DNA from: an uncultured SAR116 cluster alpha proteobacterium
GTDB lineage: Bacteria; Pseudomonadota; Alphaproteobacteria; Puniceispirillales; Marisalimonadaceae
DNA: 64,000 nucleotides
Direction: 5' to 3'
NCBI GenBank assembly: GCA_902550555.1
Contig: CACCZR010000003.1
Location: forward strand, 1-64,000
Notes under the pieces: model-generated
What the model was told of the DNA's origin: nothing
Databases searched by the model: none
Seen by the model: only the letters and a program-made list of their open reading frames with translations
Shown here: piece after piece, positions 55,475 through 64,000 of the stretch
How the letters are laid out: the number at the start of each line of letters is the position of its first letter
Position numbering within the stretch: the first letter of the stretch is position 1
Made by a program: the position numbers and the translations under genes

Positions 55475-55810
55475 ATGGGATATTTTTATCTTATTATAGC
55501 CATCATAGGGGAGGTCGTTGGAACATTATCACTTAAAAGCAGTAATGGATTCACGGCAATAACCCCATCTATTTTAGTCATAGTTGGTTACGGAGTTGCT
55601 TTTTACTTCATGATACTGTCTATGAAAACCATACCTGTAGCAATAACTTATTCTATATGGTCAGGAGTTGGCATTGCAGCTGTAACATTCATTGCTTCCA
55701 TGAAATTTAACGAAAAACCTGATATTTTTGCTTTTATAGGACTTAGTTTTATAATTATTGGAATTATAATACTAGTTTCACTTAGTAAAATGGGAGCAAA
55801 AATATCTTAA
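55475..55810 (+). CDS. Small multidrug resistance (SMR) family protein
   Basis: 111 aa, four membrane helices. Glu at 13-14 in IAIIGEVVGTLSLK is the essential ion/drug carboxylate; YSIWSGVGIAAVTFIAS near 60-76 contains the conserved Trp and GxG of helix 3. EmrE-like pumps act as antiparallel dimers exchanging protons for cationic drugs; guanidinium exporters (Gdx) are the close alternative. A GAGAGGA ribosome site is at 55463-55469. It is convergent with lpd, 4 bases apart. Confidence 0.9.
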   Translation: MGYFYLIIAIIGEVVGTLSLKSSNGFTAITPSILVIVGYGVAFYFMILSMKTIPVAITYSIWSGVGIAAVTFIASMKFNEKPDIFAFIGLSFIIIGIIILVSLSKMGAKIS

Positions 55811-55814
55811 TGTT

Positions 55815-57227
55815 TTAAGAATGTATTGCTTTTGAAAAAGTTGCTAAAGCTGCTTCTTTTATTGCCTCATTAACTGTAGGATGACCATGGCATATTCGTG
55901 CAACATCTTCTGAAGAAGCTCCAAAGCCCATTGCAACACTTAATTCGTGTATAATTGTTCCAGCTTCATGCCCTATTATATGTGCACCTAAAATTTTATC
56001 CGTTTCTTTATCTGATAAAATTTTTACAAATCCCTCAGTATGACCAATCGCTTTTGCTCTGCTGTTGGCAGTAAACGGAAAAACACCTTTTTTATACGAA
56101 ATCTCTTCTTGTTTTAAATCATCTTCTGTTTTACCTATTGATGCTACTTCAGGAGCTGTATAAATAATATTTGGAACAAGATTGTAATCGACATGACCTG
56201 CCTCTTTATTAATTAATTCAACTAGTGCAACACCATCTTCTTCTGCTTTGTGAGCTAACATCGGACCTTTAATAACATCTCCAATAGCGTAAATATTATC
56301 TACAGATGTTTTAAATTTATCGTCTGTTTCAACAAATCCTCTTTTATCAACTTTTACACCAATTTTTTCTAAACCTAAATTATCTGTATTAGGTCTTCTT
56401 CCAACTGCAACTAATACTATATCTGCTTCTAATATATCTGTTTTTGAAGTTTTAATGTCTTTAATTTCAACATGAACTTTATCTTTAATTAAAGATGTCT
56501 TTTCTACAGAATGTTCCAATTTAAATTTTAAGCCTTGTTGAAGAAGAATTTTGTGAAATTTTTCTGATACCTCAGAATCCATGCCGTTTAAAACTCTTGG
56601 TAAAAATTCAATAACCTCAACTTCTGAACCTAATCTTCTCCAAACAGTGCCTAATTCTAATCCTATTACGCCAGCTCCAATCACAATTACTTTTTTTGGA
56701 ACGGACTTTAAGTCCAAAGCACCTGTGGAAGTAACAATTTTTTGCTCATCAATTTTAATATTATTTAAATTTGAAGGCTCAGAACCAGTAGCAATAATAA
56801 TCTTCTCAGCAAATATTTTTTCAGTCTTACCTTTTCCATTAATCTGAATTTCATTTTTGTTAACTAAAGTTGCTTCCCCTACATATTTATCAATTTTATT
56901 TTTATTAAATAGAAAATTAATACCTTTTGTTAATTCATCAACAATGGTTGATTTTTTTTTCATTAATTGTTGAACATCAATGCTTACGTCAGATGTTTTT
57001 ATTCCCCACGATAAATTAGCATTATTTTTTACATTATTTTCGTATTGTTCTGATGCATGAAGTAAAGCTTTAGAAGGAATACATCCTACGTTTAAGCATG
57101 TGCCCCCTAAAGTTTCTCTCTTTTCAATATTTGCAACTTTCATTCCTTTTTGTGCTGCAACAATAGAAGCAACATATCCACCAGGACCAGCTCCAATAAC
57201 AACTAAATCATATTTTTTTTCTGACAT
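55815..57227 (-). CDS. lpdA: Dihydrolipoyl dehydrogenase (E3)
   Basis: 470 aa. FAD motif VVIGAGPGGYVASIVAAQKG is at 9-28; the redox disulfide is in GGTCLNVGCIPSK near 41-53; the NAD motif VIGAGVIGLELG near 180-191; the partner His-Glu pair is in ARICHGHPTVNEA near 444-456. It regenerates lipoamide on 2-oxoglutarate dehydrogenase and possibly other complexes. It is the last gene of the suc operon, five bases after sucB. No N-terminal lipoyl domain is fused. Confidence 0.95.
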   Translation of the reverse strand: MSEKKYDLVVIGAGPGGYVASIVAAQKGMKVANIEKRETLGGTCLNVGCIPSKALLHASEQYENNVKNNANLSWGIKTSDVSIDVQQLMKKKSTIVDELTKGINFLFNKNKIDKYVGEATLVNKNEIQINGKGKTEKIFAEKIIIATGSEPSNLNNIKIDEQKIVTSTGALDLKSVPKKVIVIGAGVIGLELGTVWRRLGSEVEVIEFLPRVLNGMDSEVSEKFHKILLQQGLKFKLEHSVEKTSLIKDKVHVEIKDIKTSKTDILEADIVLVAVGRRPNTDNLGLEKIGVKVDKRGFVETDDKFKTSVDNIYAIGDVIKGPMLAHKAEEDGVALVELINKEAGHVDYNLVPNIIYTAPEVASIGKTEDDLKQEEISYKKGVFPFTANSRAKAIGHTEGFVKILSDKETDKILGAHIIGHEAGTIIHELSVAMGFGASSEDVARICHGHPTVNEAIKEAALATFSKAIHS

Positions 57228-57232
57228 GATTT

Positions 57233-58531
57233 TTATACTCCAATAAGCATTCGTTGAGGATCTTCAAGATTCTCCTTAACATTCACTAAGAAAGAAACCG
57301 CCTCTCTTCCATCAATTATCCTATGGTCATAAGATAAAGCCAAATACATCATAGATCTAATTTCAACTTTATCATCTATGACAACTGCTCTTTTTTGAAT
57401 ATTATGCATTCCAAGAATTCCAGATTGTGGTGGGTTAAGAATCGGTGATGATAACATCGAACCGTAAACACCTCCGTTAGAGATAGTAAATGTACCATTT
57501 GACATGTCTTTAATGGTTAAATTACCTTCTCTTGCTTGTTTTCCAAAATTTACAATTGTTTTTTCAATCTCTGGAAAATCCATATTCTCTGCATTTTTTA
57601 AAACTGGAACTACTAATCCTTCAGGAGTTCCAACTGCAACACCTATATTATAATAATTTTTATATACAATATTATTATCTCTTATTTCTGCATTAACAGC
57701 TGGATAAACTTTTAATGCATTAATACATGCCTTTACAAAGAAGCTCATATATCCAAGTTTTATCCCAAATTTTTTCTCAAAATTAGGCTGATATGTTGAT
57801 CTTATTTTCATTAATGCTGTCATATCAACTTCATTATAAGTCGTTAAAATTGCTGCTGTATTTTGTGCTGATTTTAATCTATTTGCAATCGCTTGCCTTA
57901 ATCTAGACATTGGAACAATTTCTTCTTGGTTACTTGGTAACTTTACAGCATCATCTTTTTTAATATCTGTTTCTAGAGATGAAGTGTTTGTATCTTTAGT
58001 TTCTAATTGTTTTTCTTCTTTATCATTATTGTCTTTAGCCTTCGGTTTATTATCTGATGATTTTTTTCCATTTGGATCAAGAGCTCCTATATTCTGCCCA
58101 ACTTCAACCGTTTCACCTTCTGCAGCAATTATAGATCCAATTAATCCTGAGATTGGCGCAGGAACTTCAAGTGTTACTTTATCAGTTTCTAATTCTACTA
58201 CAGGTTCATCAACTTCAACATATTCCCCTTCATTTTTTAGCCATTTTGATACTGTGGCTTCTACTATTGACTCGCCAAGTGTAGGAACAATAATATCCAT
58301 TGTAGATCCCTTTCTATTTTCATTAATTTTAAGATTTTCTTCTTGATATTTGTTATCTGTTGTTTTTTGTGATGAACCATTTGATTTTAAGAATAACAAA
58401 ACATCACCTTTAGTTATTCTGCCGTCTTTTCCAGTACCTTGCATAATATTTGCATCTATATCATTTTCTAAGATTAACTTTTTAGCTGCAGGCATAACCA
58501 AATCAAAATTTTTATCATTCATATTGTTCAT
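57233..58531 (-). CDS. sucB: Dihydrolipoyl succinyltransferase (E2) with rearranged domain order
   Basis: 432 aa. Order is unusual: residues 10-49 are a peripheral subunit-binding domain ([23 protein letters not shown]), 78-152 are the lipoyl domain with Lys118 in LETDK as the attachment site, 153-205 a charged linker, and 206-432 the catalytic core with His403 and Asp407 in [10 protein letters not shown]. Normal SucB is lipoyl - binding domain - catalytic. No second binding domain occurs in the linker. An ATG at codon 78, with AAAGGGA six bases before it, begins exactly the lipoyl domain and could give a 355-residue form. It forms the E2 core of 2-oxoglutarate dehydrogenase. Gaps: 12 bases to sucA, 5 to lpd. 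Confidence 0.94.
   Translation of the reverse strand: MNNMNDKNFDLVMPAAKKLILENDIDANIMQGTGKDGRITKGDVLLFLKSNGSSQKTTDNKYQEENLKINENRKGSTMDIIVPTLGESIVEATVSKWLKNEGEYVEVDEPVVELETDKVTLEVPAPISGLIGSIIAAEGETVEVGQNIGALDPNGKKSSDNKPKAKDNNDKEEKQLETKDTNTSSLETDIKKDDAVKLPSNQEEIVPMSRLRQAIANRLKSAQNTAAILTTYNEVDMTALMKIRSTYQPNFEKKFGIKLGYMSFFVKACINALKVYPAVNAEIRDNNIVYKNYYNIGVAVGTPEGLVVPVLKNAENMDFPEIEKTIVNFGKQAREGNLTIKDMSNGTFTISNGGVYGSMLSSPILNPPQSGILGMHNIQKRAVVIDDKVEIRSMMYLALSYDHRIIDGREAVSFLVNVKENLEDPQRMLIGV
58307..58313 (-). promoter_or_regulatory. Internal ribosome-binding site in sucB
   Basis: On the minus strand AAAGGGA is six bases before the in-frame ATG at 58300 (codon 78), where the lipoyl domain begins. It may drive a shorter SucB or be a relic of an older start. 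It lies inside coding sequence. Confidence 0.5.
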
Positions 58532-58543
58532 AAAAATTAAACT

Positions 58544-61441
58544 CTATTCAGCAGCACGTATCTCTTTTTTATTTGGTTTAATCAAATTTAATGATTCTTT
58601 AACGATATCATCTTGCTCTCTTAGATGTCTTGAGAGTGAACCTGTTGCAGGTGATGCTGCTTCTGCTCTACCCACATAAATAGGCCTAGAAAACTTTGAC
58701 TTTATCTTAATTAAAACATCTTCGATATTTCTATCTACAAAAAACCAGGAGCCCATGTTTTTTGGTTCTTCTTGACACCAAATTATCTTTGCATTTGGTG
58801 TTTTTTCTAGTTCCTTTTCTAGTGTTTTACTTGGAAAAGGGTAAATTTGTTCTAACCTTAATAACTTAACATCAGTAATATTATTTTTTTCTCTTTCCTC
58901 GTAAAGATGATAGAATATTTTACCAGAGCAAATAACTACACGATTGATGTTTTTATCTTTAAGTTTTTTGTTAGGGTCTAATATAATTCTGTGGAATGAT
59001 GTGTTTTCTGCCATATCTGATAAATTAGAAACACACAATTTATGTCTAAGTAAACTTTTAGGTGTCATTATAATTAATGGTTTTCTAAAGTCTCTTTTTA
59101 ACTGTCTTCTAAGAGCATGGAAATAGTTTGCTGGTGTACTACAATTTAACACTTGCATATTATCTTCACCACAAAGCTGTAAATATCTTTCTAATCTAGC
59201 TGAAGAGTGCTCAGGACCTTGACCCTCATAACCATGAGGCAGCAACATAACTAAGCCTGACATTCTTAACCATTTTGCTTCTCCGCTAGATATAAACTGA
59301 TCAACGATTACTTGAGCACCATTTGCAAAATCACCAAATTGTGCTTCCCACATAACTAATGCTGAAGGTTCTGTCAGAGAATATCCATATTCAAAGCCTA
59401 ATACCGAAGCTTCTGACAAAGGTGAGTCAATAACTTCAAATTGAGGTTGTTTCTCTTTTAAATTGTTTAGCGGTATATATCTATTTTCATTATTTTGATC
59501 TACAAACACAGCATGTCTTTGAGAAAAGGTACCTCTACAACTATCTTGCCCTGACAATCTTACTGGATGGCCCTCATCTAAAAGTGTACCAAAAGCTAAA
59601 TGTTCAGCAGTTGACCAATCAATGTTTTTTTCTTCATTTATTGATTTTCTTCTATTTTCAACAATTCTAACTAACTTTTTATTTAGTTCATATCCTTTAG
59701 GAAGTTCTGTCATTGATAAACCAATTTGTTTTAATTTATCTAGTTTAACAGATGTGTCTCCTCTTCTTTGTTCACGATCCGGAGCTGCTTTCAACCCTGA
59801 CCATTGTCCATCTAACCAGTCAGCTTTATTTGGTTTGTAACTACTTCCAGCTTCAAACTCTTTTTCTAGGAAATCATTATGTTTTTTTAATTCTTGATCT
59901 GCATCTTGTTTAGTTATTGTGCCTTCATTGATCAATTTTTTGCTATATATTTTACTAATACTTTCATGCTGAGCTATTTTTTTATACATTGAAGGTTGAG
60001 TGAACGCAGGTTCATCACCCTCATTATGACCAAATCTTCTGTAACAAATTACATCTAAAACTACATCACAAGAGAACTTTTGTCTAAATTCAGTTGCAAT
60101 TCTTGCCACATGAACTACTGCTTCAGGATCATCTCCGTTTACATGAAAAATTGGTGCCATCACCATCTTGGCAACATCCGTACAGTATGGACTTGACCTT
60201 GAATAATTTGGACTTGTTGTAAACCCAATTTGGTTATTGATGATAACGTGAATAGTTCCGCCTGTTTCATAACCTCTTAAACCTGAAAAATCAAACGTTT
60301 CAGCAACTATGCCTTGCCCTGCAAATGCAGCATCACCGTGTAAAACTATCCCCAATACAGAATCCCTTTCTTCTGTATCATTATGCTGAAGTTGTTTTGC
60401 ACGAACTCTTCCAATAACAACAGGAGCAACAACTTCTAAGTGAGATGGGTTTGCTTGAAGAGATAAATGAACATTCTCATTATCAAACTCTCTATCTGCA
60501 GAAGCACCCATATGATACTTTACATCTCCAGACCCGCCAGCTTCTTCGGGATTGGCAAGATTACCTAAAAATTCCGAAATAATTGCTCTAAATGGTTTAT
60601 TTAATACATTATATAAAACATTTAGTCTTCCTCTGTGAGCCATGCCAATTACAACTTCTTTTAAACCTAATTGACTTCCTCTTTTTAAAATTTGCTCAAT
60701 AGCTGGCACAACTGATTCTGAGCCATCTAATCCAAATCTTTTTGTACCTGCATATTTTTTATGAAGAAATTGTTCAAATGTTTCAGCACCTACTAAACGT
60801 TCGAAAATTGCTTTTTTACCATTATCTGTGAACTGCGTAGTATTTCTAATAGATTCAATTCTTTCTTGAATCCATCCTTTTTGCGCTGGATCTTGAACAT
60901 GCATAAATTCGACACCAATTGAGCCACAATACGTTTCCTTAAGAATATCCATTATTTGTTTTAAAGAAGCAGTCTCCATGCCTAACACATTGTCAATAAA
61001 AATTGGTCTATCCCAATCTTCTTCTTTAAAACCATAAGTTTTAGGATCAAGCTCAGGGTGAATATCAGGCTCAAGCAATTTTAGAGGATCTAAGTTAGCT
61101 AGCAGATGACCTCTAATTCTATAGGCTCTAATTAACATTATCGCTCTTAAAGAGTCAGTTGTTGCTGATCTTAAATCAGATGCAGAAATTTTTCCTTTTC
61201 CAGCCACTCCTTGAGCAACTGCTTTCACAGATTCCTCTATATCAACAGCACCTATAACTCTATTATTCTCTTTTGCCCAACTTGGCCCTTTGTCTGCAAT
61301 TTCAGATCCAATTTCTTTAAACCAATTAGACCACTCCTCAGGAACAGACTTAGGGTCATTTTCCCACTTATTAAGTAAATCATTTATGAAAACAGAATTA
61401 GAGCCTGAAAGGAATGTTTGATCTAAATTATTATCTGACAT
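58544..61441 (-). CDS. sucA: 2-oxoglutarate dehydrogenase E1 component
   Basis: 965 aa, full length. The N-terminal helix FLSGSNSVFINDLLNKWENDP (10-30) is the usual E2-docking leader; HRGRLNVLYNVLNKP near 270-284 contains the thiamine-site His; VVLHGDAAFAGQGIV and INNQIGFTTSP near 366-410 follow; RFGHNEGDEPAFTQP near 470 is the second catalytic block. It decarboxylates 2-oxoglutarate and passes the succinyl group to SucB lipoyl lysine. The N-terminal domain is of normal length. sucB starts 12 bases downstream. A possible promoter sits in the 77-base gap before it. Confidence 0.96.
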   Translation of the reverse strand: MSDNNLDQTFLSGSNSVFINDLLNKWENDPKSVPEEWSNWFKEIGSEIADKGPSWAKENNRVIGAVDIEESVKAVAQGVAGKGKISASDLRSATTDSLRAIMLIRAYRIRGHLLANLDPLKLLEPDIHPELDPKTYGFKEEDWDRPIFIDNVLGMETASLKQIMDILKETYCGSIGVEFMHVQDPAQKGWIQERIESIRNTTQFTDNGKKAIFERLVGAETFEQFLHKKYAGTKRFGLDGSESVVPAIEQILKRGSQLGLKEVVIGMAHRGRLNVLYNVLNKPFRAIISEFLGNLANPEEAGGSGDVKYHMGASADREFDNENVHLSLQANPSHLEVVAPVVIGRVRAKQLQHNDTEERDSVLGIVLHGDAAFAGQGIVAETFDFSGLRGYETGGTIHVIINNQIGFTTSPNYSRSSPYCTDVAKMVMAPIFHVNGDDPEAVVHVARIATEFRQKFSCDVVLDVICYRRFGHNEGDEPAFTQPSMYKKIAQHESISKIYSKKLINEGTITKQDADQELKKHNDFLEKEFEAGSSYKPNKADWLDGQWSGLKAAPDREQRRGDTSVKLDKLKQIGLSMTELPKGYELNKKLVRIVENRRKSINEEKNIDWSTAEHLAFGTLLDEGHPVRLSGQDSCRGTFSQRHAVFVDQNNENRYIPLNNLKEKQPQFEVIDSPLSEASVLGFEYGYSLTEPSALVMWEAQFGDFANGAQVIVDQFISSGEAKWLRMSGLVMLLPHGYEGQGPEHSSARLERYLQLCGEDNMQVLNCSTPANYFHALRRQLKRDFRKPLIIMTPKSLLRHKLCVSNLSDMAENTSFHRIILDPNKKLKDKNINRVVICSGKIFYHLYEEREKNNITDVKLLRLEQIYPFPSKTLEKELEKTPNAKIIWCQEEPKNMGSWFFVDRNIEDVLIKIKSKFSRPIYVGRAEAASPATGSLSRHLREQDDIVKESLNLIKPNKKEIRAAE

Positions 61442-61478
61442 AGAATTAACCTATTAATTGAGTTATATCTTACACCTT

Positions 61479-61509
61479 ATTATACACATCAAATTTAACT
61501 CATAATCAA
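61479..61509 (-). promoter_or_regulatory. Candidate internal promoter before sucA
   Basis: On the minus strand TTGATT (61504-61509) and TATAAT (61479-61484) are separated by 19 bases, longer than the ideal 17. It lies in the sucD-sucA gap, the largest in the suc operon, and could give sucAB-lpd expression independent of sucCD. Confidence 0.35.
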
Positions 61510-61518
61510 GTTAATTTA

Positions 61519-62397
61519 CTATGTTTTATCAATAGCTCTTAAAACAGCTTTACCAAGATCCGATGGTGAGTTTGCTACTTCAATGTTACATTCTTTAAAT
61601 TTAGATATTTTAGAATCTGCATCTCCACTACCACCACTTACTATAGCACCTGCATGACCCATCGTACGACCAGGAGGTGCCGTTCTTCCAGCAATAAATC
61701 CTGCAACAGGTTTTTTAATTTTATGATTTTTTAAAAATTCAGCAGCTTCTTCTTCTGCAGAACCTCCAATTTCACCTATCATTAAAATTGCTTCAGTTTG
61801 TTCATCTGACAAAAATAAATCTAAACAGTCGATAAAGTTTGTTCCATTTAATGGGTCACCACCTATGCCAACACAAGTCGACTGTCCTAAATTCACAGCA
61901 GTTGTTTGATCAACAGCTTCATAAGTCAATGTCCCTGATCTAGATACAATTCCTATTTTTCCTGGTTTATGAATTGACCCAGGCATAATACCAATTTTAC
62001 ATTCTCCAGGAGTAATTATACCAGGACAATTTGGGCCTATAAGTCTTGAGGTAGAATCCCTCAGAAAATTCTTTACTCTTATCATATCCTGAACTGGTAT
62101 ACCCTCTGTAATACAAATAATTAATGGTATTTTTGCATCAATTGCCTCAATTATAGAGTCTGCAGCAAATGGTGGAGGAACATAAATAACTGAAGCATCT
62201 ATTTCTAAATTCTCATTAGCTTCTTTAACTGTATTAAATACTGGTAAATCTAAATGCCTCTTACCACCTTTACCTGGTGTCACACCCCCAACCATATTAG
62301 TACCATAAGCAATAGCTTGTTCAGAGTGAAATGTACCTTGGCCACCGGTAAAACCTTGACAAATAACTTTTGTATTTTTGTTGACTAAAATTGACAT
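61519..62397 (-). CDS. sucD: Succinyl-CoA synthetase alpha subunit
   Basis: 292 aa. CoA-binding start [19 protein letters not shown] (11-29); [16 protein letters not shown] block (near 70-80) and [11 protein letters not shown] near 93; the phosphohistidine is in the conserved [14 protein letters not shown] near 251-264 (His252). Together with SucC it converts succinyl-CoA, ADP or GDP and phosphate to succinate, CoA and nucleoside triphosphate. Three bases separate it from sucC. The 77-base gap downstream before sucA holds a candidate promoter and no terminator. Confidence 0.96.
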   Translation of the reverse strand: MSILVNKNTKVICQGFTGGQGTFHSEQAIAYGTNMVGGVTPGKGGKRHLDLPVFNTVKEANENLEIDASVIYVPPPFAADSIIEAIDAKIPLIICITEGIPVQDMIRVKNFLRDSTSRLIGPNCPGIITPGECKIGIMPGSIHKPGKIGIVSRSGTLTYEAVDQTTAVNLGQSTCVGIGGDPLNGTNFIDCLDLFLSDEQTEAILMIGEIGGSAEEEAAEFLKNHKIKKPVAGFIAGRTAPPGRTMGHAGAIVSGGSGDADSKISKFKECNIEVANSPSDLGKAVLRAIDKT

Positions 62398-62400
62398 CTA

Positions 62401-63564
62401 TTATCCTTTTACAGCTTTAACTATTTTTTCAGCTGCATCATCAAGATCATCTGCTGAAATAATTTGTAGATCAGATTTAGATAAAATCTCTTTTCCCTTC
62501 TCTACGTTTGTTCCTGAAAGTCTTACTACAAGGGGTTTATCAAGGGCCAAATCACTAGCCGCTGCCACAACACCTTCTGCAATAATATCACATCTCATTA
62601 TCCCACCGAATATATTTACTAATATACCTTTAACAGCATCATCAGACAAAATTATCTTGAATGCTTCTTTAACTTTTTCTTTAGTAGCACTTCCACCTAC
62701 ATCTAAAAAATTTGCTGGTGATGAACCTTTAAGATTGATGATATCCATAGTTGCCATGGCTAATCCAGCACCATTTACTAAACAACCAATTTCACCATCT
62801 AACTTTATGTATGCTAAATCAAATTTTTTAGCTAATGTTTCAGAAGGCTCTTCTTCTGTTTCATCTTTAAGTTCCAAAACTTCTGATTGTCTAAATAAAC
62901 TATTATTGTCAAAAGACATTTTTGCATCAAGTGCAATTAATTTATTTTCTTTTGAAAGCACAAGTGGATTTATCTCTACCAAGCTAGCATCTAAATCAAC
63001 AAAAGTTTTATAAATTTTAGAAAAAAAACTATAACTTTGTTTAAAAGCATCACCTGAGAGTTTTAGTCCGTTAGCAATAATTCTTGCATGAAATGGCATA
63101 AATCCACCTTTAGGATCAACCCTAACTTTAATAATTTTCTCAGGAGTTTTTTCTGCTACTTCTTCAATATTAACTCCACCTTCAGTAGATGAAATTATAG
63201 AAATACACCCAGCGTTTCTATCAACTAAAATTGAAAAGTAAAATTCTTTATCAATTTGACATCCATCTTCAATGTATAATCTTTGAACTTTTTTTCCTTT
63301 AGAACCAGTTTGAGGTGTAACTAACACTTTTCCTAAAATTTCTTCAGAGGCTTTTTCAACTTCTTCTATATTTTTTACAACTTTAACACCACCAGCTTTG
63401 CCTCTACCTCCTGCGTGAATTTGTGCTTTAACAACATATACGGGACCAGGAAGTTTTTTTGCATTGGTAACTGCCTCTTCAACTGTGAAAGCTGGGTATC
63501 CATCTGGTACTGAAACACCAAATTTTCTCAGTAATCCTTTAGCTTGATGCTCGTGAATATTCAT
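62401..63564 (-). CDS. sucC: Succinyl-CoA synthetase beta subunit
   Basis: 387 aa. ATP-grasp N-terminus [20 protein letters not shown] with [16 protein letters not shown] near 46-61 is the nucleotide-binding loop; [24 protein letters not shown] near 197 gives the metal ligands; [25 protein letters not shown] near 266-290 and [10 protein letters not shown] near 318 are the CoA-ligase domain. Standard length. It is placed 12 bases after mdh and three before sucD, in one operon. Confidence 0.96.
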   Translation of the reverse strand: MNIHEHQAKGLLRKFGVSVPDGYPAFTVEEAVTNAKKLPGPVYVVKAQIHAGGRGKAGGVKVVKNIEEVEKASEEILGKVLVTPQTGSKGKKVQRLYIEDGCQIDKEFYFSILVDRNAGCISIISSTEGGVNIEEVAEKTPEKIIKVRVDPKGGFMPFHARIIANGLKLSGDAFKQSYSFFSKIYKTFVDLDASLVEINPLVLSKENKLIALDAKMSFDNNSLFRQSEVLELKDETEEEPSETLAKKFDLAYIKLDGEIGCLVNGAGLAMATMDIINLKGSSPANFLDVGGSATKEKVKEAFKIILSDDAVKGILVNIFGGIMRCDIIAEGVVAAASDLALDKPLVVRLSGTNVEKGKEILSKSDLQIISADDLDDAAEKIVKAVKG

Positions 63565-63576
63565 AATTTATATTAC

Positions 63577-64000
<424 letters not shown>

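Noticed and set aside
62378..63013. 211-codon open frame on the plus strand across sucC
   Set aside because: It lies antisense to sucC and has the serine/leucine-rich look of a shadow frame.

Overview
The window is AT-rich, tightly packed DNA with gaps of mostly 0 to 90 bases, frequent start/stop overlaps and no non-coding stretch above 300 bases. The mdh-sucC-sucD-sucA-sucB-lpd order, a membrane pyrophosphatase, and the mix of small MFS, DMT and SMR transporters and HIBADH-type dehydrogenases suggest a streamlined, low-GC alphaproteobacterium, probably marine plankton of the SAR11, HIMB59 or AEGEAN-169 type. That placement is inferred from gene content and base composition; no rRNA or other marker gene is present. 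I see no tRNA, rRNA, CRISPR, insertion sequence or phage gene.

Region 1 (1-23,302, all minus strand) is a surface-polysaccharide cluster of about 20 genes that looks like one long transcription unit reading from murQ down to an SpsF-like gene cut by the window edge. It holds a near-complete set for a di-N-acetylated aminouronic acid (TviB/WbpA-type dehydrogenase, WbpB, WbpD, WbpI; the WbpE aminotransferase is missing). It also has UDP-glucuronate branch enzymes (4-epimerase and UDP-xylose synthase), a nonulosonate-like branch (NeuB-like synthase without SAF domain, HAD phosphatase, NeuA-type cytidylyltransferase), and two AsnB-type amidotransferases that probably amidate uronic acids. Assembly genes are a Wzx flippase, a Wzy-like polymerase or ligase, and several glycosyltransferases, including a GT4-GT4 tandem and a GT2-cytidylyltransferase fusion.

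Region 2 (22.5-34.3 kb) looks like a cell-wall recycling neighbourhood: MurQ, AnmK, a PIG-L deacetylase, a cytoplasmic GH84-type N-acetylglucosaminidase, a YkuD-type L,D-transpeptidase and an AmpG-type muropeptide permease. A 3-hydroxyisobutyrate dehydrogenase and a K+-dependent-type membrane pyrophosphatase are interleaved. A second O-antigen ligase and two more glycosyltransferases follow AmpG. NagZ, AmpD and NagA are not in the window, so the GH84 and PIG-L enzymes are candidate substitutes.

Region 3 (34.3-55.8 kb) is general metabolism and transport: a D-2-hydroxyacid dehydrogenase, a TcuA-like flavoprotein, an EamA transporter, pyrE, a gamma-glutamyltransferase-like hydrolase, a ferredoxin reductase, an AlaC-like aminotransferase, an amidase, a four-gene Gld-like ABC system, an acyl-CoA dehydrogenase, a VOC protein, an MFS protein, HtpG, another beta-hydroxyacid dehydrogenase, a class II aldolase and an SMR pump.

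Region 4 (55.8-64.0 kb, minus strand) is the TCA operon mdh-sucC-sucD-sucA-sucB-lpd. Its SucB is the most striking protein here. The peripheral subunit-binding domain sits at the N-terminus, before the lipoyl domain, instead of between the lipoyl and catalytic domains. An internal ATG with a good ribosome-binding site could additionally make a form without that domain.
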